A stretch of DNA of 63,714 nt, taken from positions 1 to 63,714 of the forward strand of contig CAIRSA010000162.1 of assembly GCA_903881085.1 (NCBI GenBank), written 5' to 3'. Position 1 is the first letter of the stretch. Every line of letters starts with the position of its first letter. Under the pieces are notes generated by a model. The model was not told the DNA's origin. It saw only the letters and a list, made by a program, of their open reading frames with translations, and ran no database searches. Of this stretch, positions 27,182 to 34,952 are shown piece by piece. Source of the DNA: an uncultured Acidobacteriia bacterium. GTDB taxonomy: Bacteria > Acidobacteriota > Terriglobia > Bryobacterales > Bryobacteraceae. The position numbers and the translations under genes are program-made.

Positions 27182-27565
27182 ATGGATCCTTCGAACCTGC
27201 TCAGTGTAGCGATGCGCTGGTTGCATCTGACAAGCGTAGTGGTGATAGTAGGCGGCGCTGTTCACGCATCATTTTTCTCCACCGCCGGCAAACCGGTTCC
27301 AGGAGCGCCGCAACGCGTGCTTTTCGCGTTGATCGCACTGCTCGGTTCGGGAATTTTCCAGCTGCTGAATCGCATGCCGGTACCCCCGGTTTATCACATG
27401 CTGTTCGGCATCAAATTCTTATTGTTTCTACATATCGGCGCAGTAACGATGCTGGTCAATCGCCCAGGCGTAGACGACGCCAAGCGAAGCCGCATGCTGC
27501 TCGGCGTCGCCATCTCCGGACTTACCACCATTCTGATTTCAGCATTCTTGCGCTCTATCCAATGA
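27182..27565 (+). CDS. Small integral membrane protein
   Basis: Protein of 127 aa with four predicted membrane helices (about 8-30, 43-62, 69-90, 102-124) and His residues in helices 1 and 3 (MRWLHLTSVVVIVGGAVHASFF, YHMLFGIKFLLFLHIG). This pattern resembles small haem- or copper-related membrane proteins such as CopD-like ones, but no family is certain. The stop overlaps ygfZ by 4 bp (ATGA), which indicates coupled translation with a factor linked to Fe-S proteins. Confidence 0.65.
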   Translation: MDPSNLLSVAMRWLHLTSVVVIVGGAVHASFFSTAGKPVPGAPQRVLFALIALLGSGIFQLLNRMPVPPVYHMLFGIKFLLFLHIGAVTMLVNRPGVDDAKRSRMLLGVAISGLTTILISAFLRSIQ

Positions 27566-28515
27566 CCTCACCGAAAAGCAGAACCGGCTACATAGCACTT
27601 CGCGAATCGGCGGCCTTGGTTGCGCTGCCCGGCCGCGGCAAGATTCTTGCCATCGGCGAAGACCGTGCCCGCCTGTTGCACGCCATGTCCACCAATCACG
27701 TGAAGCAGCTGGAAACTGGCCAGGGCTGTTATGCATTCTTCCTCAATGACAAAGGGCGTATTCTTTCCGACGCATATTTGTTTGCTTTGGAAACGCAAAT
27801 TCTGATCGATACGGAACCGGAAACGCGGCACTCGCTGCGTGAGCATCTCGACAAATTCATCATCGCTGACGATGTCACACTCGACGACATCACCGAATCC
27901 TATGCGACATTGGCGGTGGAAGGCCCTCGGGCCGCAAACATGCTGAGTACACTGGGTGTCCCACTGCCCCCCGATGCGAACGCTTTGACTCCGTGGGAGT
28001 ATGGCCTGGTAGCAAAGGTGAGCGCAACCGGCGCCGGGGGTTGGCGATTTTTTGTTCCGCTTGAAAAACAGGATGAACTGTTTATGATGCTGCTCCAGGC
28101 AGGCATCACCCCAGCCACGCCAGACGACGTGCTCGCCGTGCGGCTGGAAAACGGGATTCCACGATTTGGAGCCGACATCACTGACCACTATATTCCGCAC
28201 GAAACCAGGCGCGTCGAAGCGGCCATCCACTTCAGCAAAGGCTGCTACTTGGGGCAGGAGATTGTGGAGCGCGTGCGGTCGCAGGGCAAAGTAAACCGCA
28301 TGCTGACACCATTGCGCATCGAGGCCGTGGAAGCACCGGAACCGCAAACAAAAATCGTTGCAGGAGAAAAAGAGGCCGGCGAAATCACATCGGCGGCAAT
28401 CTCTCCGGCGTTAGACTGTGTCGTTGCGTTGGGGTATGTTCGCGCCGAATATTTGCGCCCTGGAGCGCCAGCGCTCACGACCGCCGCAGGGAATCCAGTA
28501 CGGATCGCGGAATAG
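27562..28515 (+). CDS. ygfZ: Folate-binding Fe-S cluster repair/assembly protein YgfZ
   Basis: Protein of 317 aa of the GcvT-like tetrahydrofolate-binding family (YgfZ/Caf17/IBA57), which supports maturation or repair of certain Fe-S enzymes. The signature K-G-C-Y-x-G-Q-E is present with Cys228 (SKGCYLGQEIVERVRSQGK). N-terminal features include the nucleotide-like GRGKILAIGEDRARLLHAMSTN. It overlaps the upstream membrane protein by 4 bp and the convergent PHP gene by 41 bp. The Fe-S link is interesting next to a predicted Fe-S APS reductase on the other strand. Confidence 0.88.
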   Translation: MTSPKSRTGYIALRESAALVALPGRGKILAIGEDRARLLHAMSTNHVKQLETGQGCYAFFLNDKGRILSDAYLFALETQILIDTEPETRHSLREHLDKFIIADDVTLDDITESYATLAVEGPRAANMLSTLGVPLPPDANALTPWEYGLVAKVSATGAGGWRFFVPLEKQDELFMMLLQAGITPATPDDVLAVRLENGIPRFGADITDHYIPHETRRVEAAIHFSKGCYLGQEIVERVRSQGKVNRMLTPLRIEAVEAPEPQTKIVAGEKEAGEITSAAISPALDCVVALGYVRAEYLRPGAPALTTAAGNPVRIAE

Positions 28516-29311
28516 CCAGGTTACCGCCCGCGCCCGTGCCCAGATTAATGTTCGGCTTTACGAAACCGTGAAAGTCGGAGCCTCCAGTCACTGCCAGTCC
28601 GTAGGTGCTGGCGTAGCCCGCATACCGTTCCATATCTGCAGGACGATGGTCGGAATGCCAGACTTCGATTCCGCTGAGCCCAGCGTCACGCAGTTCCGCG
28701 ACCAGCGCTTCTTCTTGCGCCAGATCTTTTTTCCCAATGCGTATGGGGTGAGCAAGCACGCTCAAACCACCGCCCCCATTCACTTTGCCGATGGCCTCTA
28801 ACAGTGCAACGGATTCGCGCTCGGTATGGGCGCGCCCTTCGTCACCCAGGTATTCATTGAAAGCCTGCTGCACGCTGGTGACGTAGCCTTTCCTCATCAG
28901 CACCTGCGCGAAATGCGGCCGTCCCGTCATGCTGCGGCCAATGTCCTCGACTTCGGCCAGCGTGATATCCACACTGAGAGCCTGCAGATTCGCAATCAGC
29001 TTGATGTTGCGGTCGCGCCGGCTCTGCTGCATGAAGATCACCCACTCCCGAAACTCGGGCGTGGGTGGTGCGTCGAAAAAATATCCGAGCAGGTGAATGG
29101 TCTTGCCCATGTGGCGCGTGCTCAATTCAATGCCGCACAACAATTCCAGCCCCGATTGTTTCGCCGCCGGCACGGCCTTTTCGTAGCCCGTGAAGGTATC
29201 GTGATCGGTGATGGCAAGGGCTTCCAGGCCAAGAGCAGAGGCCCGAGCCACAAGCTCTTCGGGCGCGTCCGTCCCATCTGAAGCCGTGGTGTGCGAGTGG
29301 AGATCGATCAC
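28475..29311 (-). CDS. PHP-domain phosphatase/exonuclease (TrpH/YciV type)
   Basis: Protein of 278 aa of the PHP family. Metal ligands are visible in DLHSHTTASDGT (His5, His7, Asp12), AITDHDTFTGY, the GIELST motif, AHPIRIG and GGSDFHG. The closest known group is TrpH/YciV, whose members hydrolyse nucleoside 3',5'-bisphosphates (for example Cv1693 of Chromobacterium) or act as RNase AM. It overlaps cysC by 4 bp. Since sulfation or PAPS reduction yields 3',5'-PAP, a PAP-phosphatase role like CysQ fits this operon. That role is inference from family and position. Confidence 0.85.
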   Translation of the reverse strand: MIDLHSHTTASDGTDAPEELVARASALGLEALAITDHDTFTGYEKAVPAAKQSGLELLCGIELSTRHMGKTIHLLGYFFDAPPTPEFREWVIFMQQSRRDRNIKLIANLQALSVDITLAEVEDIGRSMTGRPHFAQVLMRKGYVTSVQQAFNEYLGDEGRAHTERESVALLEAIGKVNGGGGLSVLAHPIRIGKKDLAQEEALVAELRDAGLSGIEVWHSDHRPADMERYAGYASTYGLAVTGGSDFHGFVKPNINLGTGAGGNLAIPRSVLDSLRRS

Positions 29312-29838
29312 AGGCCGATGTACCCCATCTCAGTGAGTTTGCGCCAAACTTTCTCCACGCTCTCTTCGATCTTTTCCGTTGATGAGTCAATGGTGACCTC
29401 GGGATTCGCCGGAGGCTCGTACGGATCGGACACCCCAGTGAAACTTGCGATCTCGCCTGCGAGCGCCTTCTTGTATAGGCCCTTCACGTCGCGCTCAGCC
29501 AACACTTCGATGGGGCAGTGCACGTACACTTCAACGAACGCACCGATGTTGGCGCGGACCTCTTCGCGAACCGAGCGATAAGGACTGATCGCCGCGACTA
29601 GCGCAATGACGCCGTTCCGCGTCAACAGTTCGCTGACAAAGCCAATGCGGCGGACGTTGGTATCGCGGTCTTCCTTGCTGAAACCAAGCCCCTTCGAAAG
29701 ATGAGTGCGGACAATATCGCCATCCAGCAGTTCGACCTTCGCCCCAGCCTGCCGCAGGCGTTCGAAAACAATCTCAGAGATCGTCGACTTCCCTGCCCCG
29801 GACATACCGGTAAACCACAGCGTAAATCCTTTATGCAT
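29308..29838 (-). CDS. cysC: Adenylylsulfate (APS) kinase
   Basis: Cytoplasmic kinase of 176 aa that phosphorylates APS to PAPS with ATP. The P-loop is GMSGAGKS (11-18). Family motifs include LLDGDIVRTHLSKGLGFSKEDRD, RRIGFVSELL, ISPYRSVR and FTGVSDPYEPP. The length is typical. It overlaps cysH by 8 bp upstream and the PHP gene by 4 bp downstream, so the three genes form a tight operon. No sulfate adenylyltransferase (Sat or CysDN) gene is in the window. Confidence 0.93.
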   Translation of the reverse strand: MHKGFTLWFTGMSGAGKSTISEIVFERLRQAGAKVELLDGDIVRTHLSKGLGFSKEDRDTNVRRIGFVSELLTRNGVIALVAAISPYRSVREEVRANIGAFVEVYVHCPIEVLAERDVKGLYKKALAGEIASFTGVSDPYEPPANPEVTIDSSTEKIEESVEKVWRKLTEMGYIGL

Positions 29839-30556
29839 TGCGTGCAGTCAAAACCTCCTCCAGCAGAACATCCAGCGCGCGCCGCATACGGCCATCGGGT
29901 GTTACGTGCAGCCCGCACTCTTTGTCCACATCCTGTTCCCACCACCATCGGCCGGCACGCTCGTCTTCGCCTGCTTTCACAGCACGAGTGCACGGTCCGC
30001 ACCCGATGCTGCTGTAACCCCTCGCATACAGCGGATGGACCGGCACATGGTTCGCTGCCGTATACTCCTCGACCTGTTCGCGCGTCCATGCAGCCAGCGG
30101 ACTAAGTTTGAAGCGCTCGCCGACCTGCTGCTTCTCTTCTACCTCCGCGCGCGAATCCGATTGCGAACGTCGCAAGCCGACAGCCCACGCTTTCAGTCCG
30201 TCAAGCAGCGAGTTCATCGGACGGATTTTGCGGATCTCGCAGCACAGCTTGCGCAACGAATCTTCGCGATAGAAAAGATTGGGGCCGTGCAGTAGCGTCA
30301 TCGCTTCCACTTCGGGATTCTTCGGCGTCACCGCTTCCACGCGAATGCCATAGCGTTCGCGAACGGTCTCCATCATCGCGTACGTTTCGTCAGGAAGGCG
30401 GCCCGTATCGAGAGTGATGACGCGAACCTTTGCGTCGATGCGCGCAGCCATATCAACAATGACCATGCCTTCTTTTTGAAAGCTCGTAGTAACGGCGAAC
30501 GAGTGGCCAAACTCTTCGATCGCCCAGCGGAGAAGTTCTTGTGGAGTGGATTGCAA
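29831..30556 (-). CDS. cysH: Assimilatory APS (or PAPS) reductase with Fe-S motif
   Basis: Protein of 241 aa that reduces APS (or PAPS) to sulfite with thioredoxin. The [4Fe-4S] cysteine pattern typical of APS reductases is complete: Cys105-Cys106 and Cys186-x2-Cys189. The catalytic Cys214 is in KECGLH. The nucleotide part has TTSFQKEGMVIVDM and TLDTGRLPDETY. The start is a TTG at 30556 by best fit; no ATG is available near the conserved N-terminus. It is the first gene of the cysH-cysC-PHP operon. The presence of cysC leaves open whether PAPS is also used. Confidence 0.9.
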   Translation of the reverse strand: MQSTPQELLRWAIEEFGHSFAVTTSFQKEGMVIVDMAARIDAKVRVITLDTGRLPDETYAMMETVRERYGIRVEAVTPKNPEVEAMTLLHGPNLFYREDSLRKLCCEIRKIRPMNSLLDGLKAWAVGLRRSQSDSRAEVEEKQQVGERFKLSPLAAWTREQVEEYTAANHVPVHPLYARGYSSIGCGPCTRAVKAGEDERAGRWWWEQDVDKECGLHVTPDGRMRRALDVLLEEVLTARNA

Positions 30557-30565
30557 ACCGATGAC

Positions 30566-30590
30566 CTAAATCTCTATATAGATAGTTTAG
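30566..30590. promoter_or_regulatory. Candidate operator upstream of cysH
   Basis: Just upstream of the cysH start lies the 10-bp perfect palindrome TCTATATAGA (30573-30582), flanked by CTAAA (30566-30570) and TTTAG (30586-30590). These flanks are also reverse complements, though off centre by one base. AT-rich symmetrical sites in this position often bind a sulfur- or redox-responsive regulator, or contain the -10 box. No regulator gene is adjacent. Confidence 0.35.
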
Positions 30591-30636
30591 TATGGTTTGC
30601 CGGATTCGTACAAACATGGCTTCATACAAATTCTTG

Positions 30637-31269
30637 CTAAACCTGGCGTCGCTTATTAATGGAAACAACGGTCGCCGCAACCTCGGTCTGTGCCTGCTCC
30701 GGCTCTCTCACCAGGACGGGAAGCGGCAGCGGGATCCCCGCGCTCCACTTACCCAGCACCAGCGGCTTAGAGATCTTCAGATATTGATCGATCTCATCCA
30801 TGCAGTCCGCCAGCGGCTCTGTGCTATCCACCACCAGGCCGCGGCCGTAGTAAGGAAATGCATTCACCAGCGCAAGCACGCTCTCATCGGGCAGCAGATG
30901 ATCCGGATCCCGATCGCGGCGGCGGGCGTTGCGCAGAATGGCCGCCTGAGGGGTGACGCGGCACTCGATCAAAAACAGCGACGCTTCCAATCGCACGGCC
31001 ATCTCTTCCAGGTCTCGCCGCTCCTGCACGTCATCGTAGGCGGCGCTGACGATCACATTCATATCGAGATCAAGGAACACCTCGGCCACCAGATGCATCG
31101 TGCGGTGGGCCGTCATATGATCCTCGCGCGTGAAACGTGCGTTGGGCAGAATGCGCGCACGGATTGCGTCCAGTTCCAGATGCGGAATGGAACGGGTAGC
31201 GGATAGCTTCGCTCCAAGCGTCGATTTGCCCGAACACGGCGGACCCGAGATTACGATAATGCGTTTCAC
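30637..31269 (-). CDS. P-loop kinase-like ATPase (AAA_33 type)
   Basis: Protein of 210 aa with P-loop GPPCSGKS (9-16). A following helix and a motif with Asp/Arg (LELDAIRARI) and a basic lid region (RNARRRDRDPDH) are typical of zeta-toxin/polynucleotide-kinase-like small kinases. No signal peptide. The substrate is unknown. It overlaps the penicillin-acylase-like gene stop by 4 bp, indicating coupled translation. It is separated from the cysH start by 80 bp and probably not part of the sulfur operon. Confidence 0.72.
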   Translation of the reverse strand: MKRIIVISGPPCSGKSTLGAKLSATRSIPHLELDAIRARILPNARFTREDHMTAHRTMHLVAEVFLDLDMNVIVSAAYDDVQERRDLEEMAVRLEASLFLIECRVTPQAAILRNARRRDRDPDHLLPDESVLALVNAFPYYGRGLVVDSTEPLADCMDEIDQYLKISKPLVLGKWSAGIPLPLPVLVREPEQAQTEVAATVVSINKRRQV

Positions 31270-33503
31270 GGCTTAGCTTGTGCGATCTTCCGGGGCAAGA
31301 CCGTCAAAACATTTTTAGCAGAAATGTTTGCAAATTGCATGGGGAAGCTCCGCCCGGCAAAGTAAGCATCCCATTGGTCTTTGTAATTTGGCGAAAGATA
31401 AGCTCCCGACTGGCCGAAAGTAATGTTCTGCACCGATGCATCCAGATCCCCCAGATCCACCACCATGCGCATGGAAGGGCCCAACCGAACCGTGCTCTGC
31501 TTCACGCTCGAGGAGGATCCGCTCATCGCTACAGGCCCAACATTGAAATATTGTCCAATGTAAGGCACCCGGCCAAGAATGGGATTGACAAACGTGAGCT
31601 GAAAATGCTTCCCATAGTCCCACTTCTTCGAATCGTTGCCTTGTGCCCGCTTCCCCTCGTCCAGTGCGTCCATGAATGACTGCAGCAGCATATTGTCCCA
31701 ATCGGCAAACCACTCTTTCGATCGCTCCCGCAACAGTTTCTCAACCACCGCGGAGGCCATCTCCGGTTCATACGTCAAGCCCTTCCCCGGCGAGGCTCTT
31801 TCGGCAATCGCCTTGCGTATGTGGCGGTACAAAAGCGTGGCCAGCAGCGGTCCGGCCTGCCCTGGCACTGCCTGGCCGTTCCATGCGCGAAGCACCTCCG
31901 CGGCTTCTTTGATCGAAGGGCTGGGCGGCTTGCGGCGGTCAACCATCCTCACGGCTTCGCCCGCGATGAAATGCAGGAGCGGCGAATACACGTCGGCTTG
32001 AATGCGCAGCATATCGTCGACCTTTGCGCCCTTGGGCTTCGCGTTCAATAGCGACTCAATCTGGCGCTCGCGATAGTGCGACGTGAATCGGCCGCTCACT
32101 GAATGCTTATATTCTTTCGGAAACGGGTTTTGATTCGCCGTGACAATCATACCCGATGGCGGATTGTATGCCCGCGGCAACTCCGCAAACGGGATCAATC
32201 CATCCCACTCAAACTGCCCGCTCGAGCCATCGACCGGAACGTCCCCGTTGTAATTACGTCGAATGGGAAACCGTCCCGCAGCTTGGTATCCGATATTGCC
32301 ATCGCGATCGGCATAGACAAAGTTCTGCCCGGGGCCAGGGAAATTTTCCAGCGTGCGCGTAAACTCCTCAAAGTTGGCGGCGCGGTTCAAATCGCCGAAG
32401 ATGAAGCGGAACGGCAAGGGCTCTGCGGCGGCCCAGCGCAGGGAAAGGTTCTTCCCTTCTTCGCTGAGCGTTACCGGACCGTGGCCTGTCACCCAGGTGA
32501 CGAATTGATGGAGGGGTGCGTCTTTCACCACAATGATTTCGCGCTCGCCCACGGCCTGCTGCAGCTGATTCTTGAAAACGTAACGGCCCGATTGCATATC
32601 GATGCGCTCGATGTACAAGTCCTGCACATCGAAGTGCAGATTCGTCATCCCCCAGGCAATATGCTCGTTGTGGCCGATGATGACGCAAGGCACGCCAGGA
32701 ATCGATACGCCTGAAGCGTTGAGCCCTGGCGCCTTCAATTGCACCTGATACCACGTTGAGGGAATACCCCATTCCAGATGCGGATCGTTGGCGAGAATCG
32801 GCTTGCCGCTCGCTGTGCGCGCGCCGGAAATTGCCCAGGCATTGGACCCCGGCTGCGCTTCGCCACCGCTGCGGTATGGAAACAGCGTATTCACTTTCGC
32901 CGCGTCGCCGCCGTTGAGCATAGAGGCCTTCAGAATCTCGTCTTTCCATGATTCCGATAGCATGCGATTCATCTGAAGCCCGATCGCCAAAGTATCCACA
33001 ATCGACCACGGGCGCGGTTGATAGCTGAGCAGCGTGAATTCCACGGGCAGATTTGAGCGGTTCGCTTCGATAAAGTGATTCACCCCGCGCGCATAGGCGG
33101 CAAGCAGGTTACGTTCCTCTGGAATCAGGCTGCGCGCCTGTTGTTCGGCAATGCGGCGCAGCCGTGCGCGGCGTGCGTCGCGGTCAGTCTCCAACGTGGC
33201 CGCGCCTGCAATCTCTGAAAGCTCGCCGGATGCCAGGCGGCGCGCAGCGTCCATCTGCCATAACCTGTCCTGCGCGGTAACAAACCCCTGCAGGAACATG
33301 GCGTCTTCCACGCTGTTCGCTTCAATATGGGGAACACCCAACGCATCGCGAGCAATCTTTGCGGATTGATTGACAGGGAGCTCAACAGTTCCCGACGTCT
33401 GCGGCAGCGGCCTCCAGGCGTACCAATAGACGGCTAACAACGCGACGATCAAGACAAGACCAATCAGGTAGTTGATGAATTTAAGGATTCGTTGCAGCAG
33501 CAC
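31266..33503 (-). CDS. Penicillin acylase-family Ntn hydrolase
   Basis: Protein of 745 aa of the penicillin G/cephalosporin/AHL acylase family. It has a membrane signal segment (about 8-28) and an alpha-chain region (DALGVPHIEANSVEDAMFLQGFVTAQDRLWQM). The autocatalytic cleavage site precedes Ser220 in PGSNAWAIS. The beta-chain has LANDPHLEW and IPGVPCVIIGHNEHIAWGMTN. Such periplasmic enzymes cleave N-acyl side chains; acyl-homoserine lactones or lipopeptides are possible natural substrates, unproven here. The start is a GTG with TACAAT about 7 nt upstream and no Shine-Dalgarno, so it may be leaderless. Confidence 0.9.
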   Translation of the reverse strand: MLLQRILKFINYLIGLVLIVALLAVYWYAWRPLPQTSGTVELPVNQSAKIARDALGVPHIEANSVEDAMFLQGFVTAQDRLWQMDAARRLASGELSEIAGAATLETDRDARRARLRRIAEQQARSLIPEERNLLAAYARGVNHFIEANRSNLPVEFTLLSYQPRPWSIVDTLAIGLQMNRMLSESWKDEILKASMLNGGDAAKVNTLFPYRSGGEAQPGSNAWAISGARTASGKPILANDPHLEWGIPSTWYQVQLKAPGLNASGVSIPGVPCVIIGHNEHIAWGMTNLHFDVQDLYIERIDMQSGRYVFKNQLQQAVGEREIIVVKDAPLHQFVTWVTGHGPVTLSEEGKNLSLRWAAAEPLPFRFIFGDLNRAANFEEFTRTLENFPGPGQNFVYADRDGNIGYQAAGRFPIRRNYNGDVPVDGSSGQFEWDGLIPFAELPRAYNPPSGMIVTANQNPFPKEYKHSVSGRFTSHYRERQIESLLNAKPKGAKVDDMLRIQADVYSPLLHFIAGEAVRMVDRRKPPSPSIKEAAEVLRAWNGQAVPGQAGPLLATLLYRHIRKAIAERASPGKGLTYEPEMASAVVEKLLRERSKEWFADWDNMLLQSFMDALDEGKRAQGNDSKKWDYGKHFQLTFVNPILGRVPYIGQYFNVGPVAMSGSSSSVKQSTVRLGPSMRMVVDLGDLDASVQNITFGQSGAYLSPNYKDQWDAYFAGRSFPMQFANISAKNVLTVLPRKIAQAKP

Positions 33504-33584
33504 TATAAAAATTGTACCGGAAACAGGGCATTAGCTTGTTCGTTCTTCGCCTACCCCATGTGCGAAAATGGAATATTCACCTTA

Positions 33585-34952
33585 ATGGAAGAAAGTTATT
33601 TCGGATACAGGCTGTTTGTCATCGCCCTGGTATTAGGACTAAACGGCTTTTTCGCGGCAGCCGAAGTTGCGCTCGTATCCGTGCGTAAGTCCAAGCTGCG
33701 CTCGTTAGCGGACGAGGGCAATACGGGCGCGCAGGTAGCACTGAATCTGCTCTCGAACCCGGGCCGCTTGCTTTCGGTGACACAGGTGGGCGTCACATTG
33801 GCCAGCCTGGGTCTGGGCTGGGCCGGCGAGGATACGTTCTATGGAATTTTCTCCGCGCTACTGCAACCGGCAATGACGCCATCGACCCAGGCGTTGCTGC
33901 ACGGTTTGTGTTTTGGTGCTGCATTCCTCGCCATGAGCTATGCCCACGTTGTGTTGGGCGAAGTGCTGCCGAAGAATCTGGCGCTGGAAAAAGCAGACAG
34001 GCTGGCAGTAGTTGTGGCGCCGGCGCTGCTGGTCTTCTACAAGATCTCATCGCCGTTTGTGATTGTGGTGGAGCGTTCCGCGGCTGCCATCTCACGCATG
34101 CTCGGCCTGAAATCGGAGGGCCATGCCGGCGGACACTCCGTGGAAGAGTTGAAATTCGTGGTGAGTTCCAGCCGCACCGCGGGCCACCTGGAAGACTTTG
34201 AAGAACTGGCGATCAGCCGCCTGCTGGAATTGAAAGACCATTCCGCGCGGCAGATCATGGTGCCACGCAGCCAGATTGTATCGGTGTCGGCAAACGGCAC
34301 GCTCGATCATATTTTGCGGCTGATGGACGAGCACCAGTTTTCGCGCTTGCCTGTTTATGACGGCTCGCCGGAACAGATCATCGGCATCATTCATTTTAAG
34401 GACCTGGTCCGTGTGTGGATGGAGCGCCGCGCGGCCAATGAAACACGCAAAGCCGTGGCGCCGTTTCGCCTGCGGCGGCATTTGCGCAAAGCGATGGTGG
34501 TGCCGGAAACCAAAGCCCTCACCGAACTGATCGAGGAGTTTTTGCAGAGCCACTCGCACATGGCGTTGGTAGTGGATGAGTTCGGCACAATCAACGGTCT
34601 GGTGACGTTGGAAGATGCCTTGGAACAGGTGTTTGGCGAAATCGAAGACGAGCACGACGTGCGCCGCGCGCTGCCCGGCAAGGAAGCGCCGCTGCTTGAG
34701 CTGGAAGGATCCATGAACATCCGCGACCTGGAGACCCAATATGGAGTCGAGCTGCCGATAGAGGCAGGCTTCGAAACATTGGCCGGATTCCTCCTCTTCC
34801 GGCTTGGGTATATTCCCCGCTCCGGCACGGTGATTACCTACGCCGACCGGAAGTTCACGATTCTTGAAATGGATAAGAACCGCATTGCGAAGGTCAAGAT
34901 TGAACGCTTGAATCAACCCGCGGCGGTCGATGAGAAAAAAGAGACATGGTAA
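33585..34952 (+). CDS. CNNM/CorC-type membrane protein (hemolysin family)
   Basis: Protein of 455 aa from the ATG at 33585, which starts the first membrane helix region. Domains in order: DUF21/CNNM membrane domain (about 1-195, with FFAAAEVALVSVRKSKL and LGLGWAGEDT), two CBS domains (about 215-340, with MVPRSQIVSV and FSRLPVYDG), and a CorC_HlyC domain (about 365-445, with GFETLAGFLLFRLG). Members are linked to magnesium or cobalt export and resistance. Its stop overlaps the next gene by 7 bp. Confidence 0.9.
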   Translation: MEESYFGYRLFVIALVLGLNGFFAAAEVALVSVRKSKLRSLADEGNTGAQVALNLLSNPGRLLSVTQVGVTLASLGLGWAGEDTFYGIFSALLQPAMTPSTQALLHGLCFGAAFLAMSYAHVVLGEVLPKNLALEKADRLAVVVAPALLVFYKISSPFVIVVERSAAAISRMLGLKSEGHAGGHSVEELKFVVSSSRTAGHLEDFEELAISRLLELKDHSARQIMVPRSQIVSVSANGTLDHILRLMDEHQFSRLPVYDGSPEQIIGIIHFKDLVRVWMERRAANETRKAVAPFRLRRHLRKAMVVPETKALTELIEEFLQSHSHMALVVDEFGTINGLVTLEDALEQVFGEIEDEHDVRRALPGKEAPLLELEGSMNIRDLETQYGVELPIEAGFETLAGFLLFRLGYIPRSGTVITYADRKFTILEMDKNRIAKVKIERLNQPAAVDEKKETW

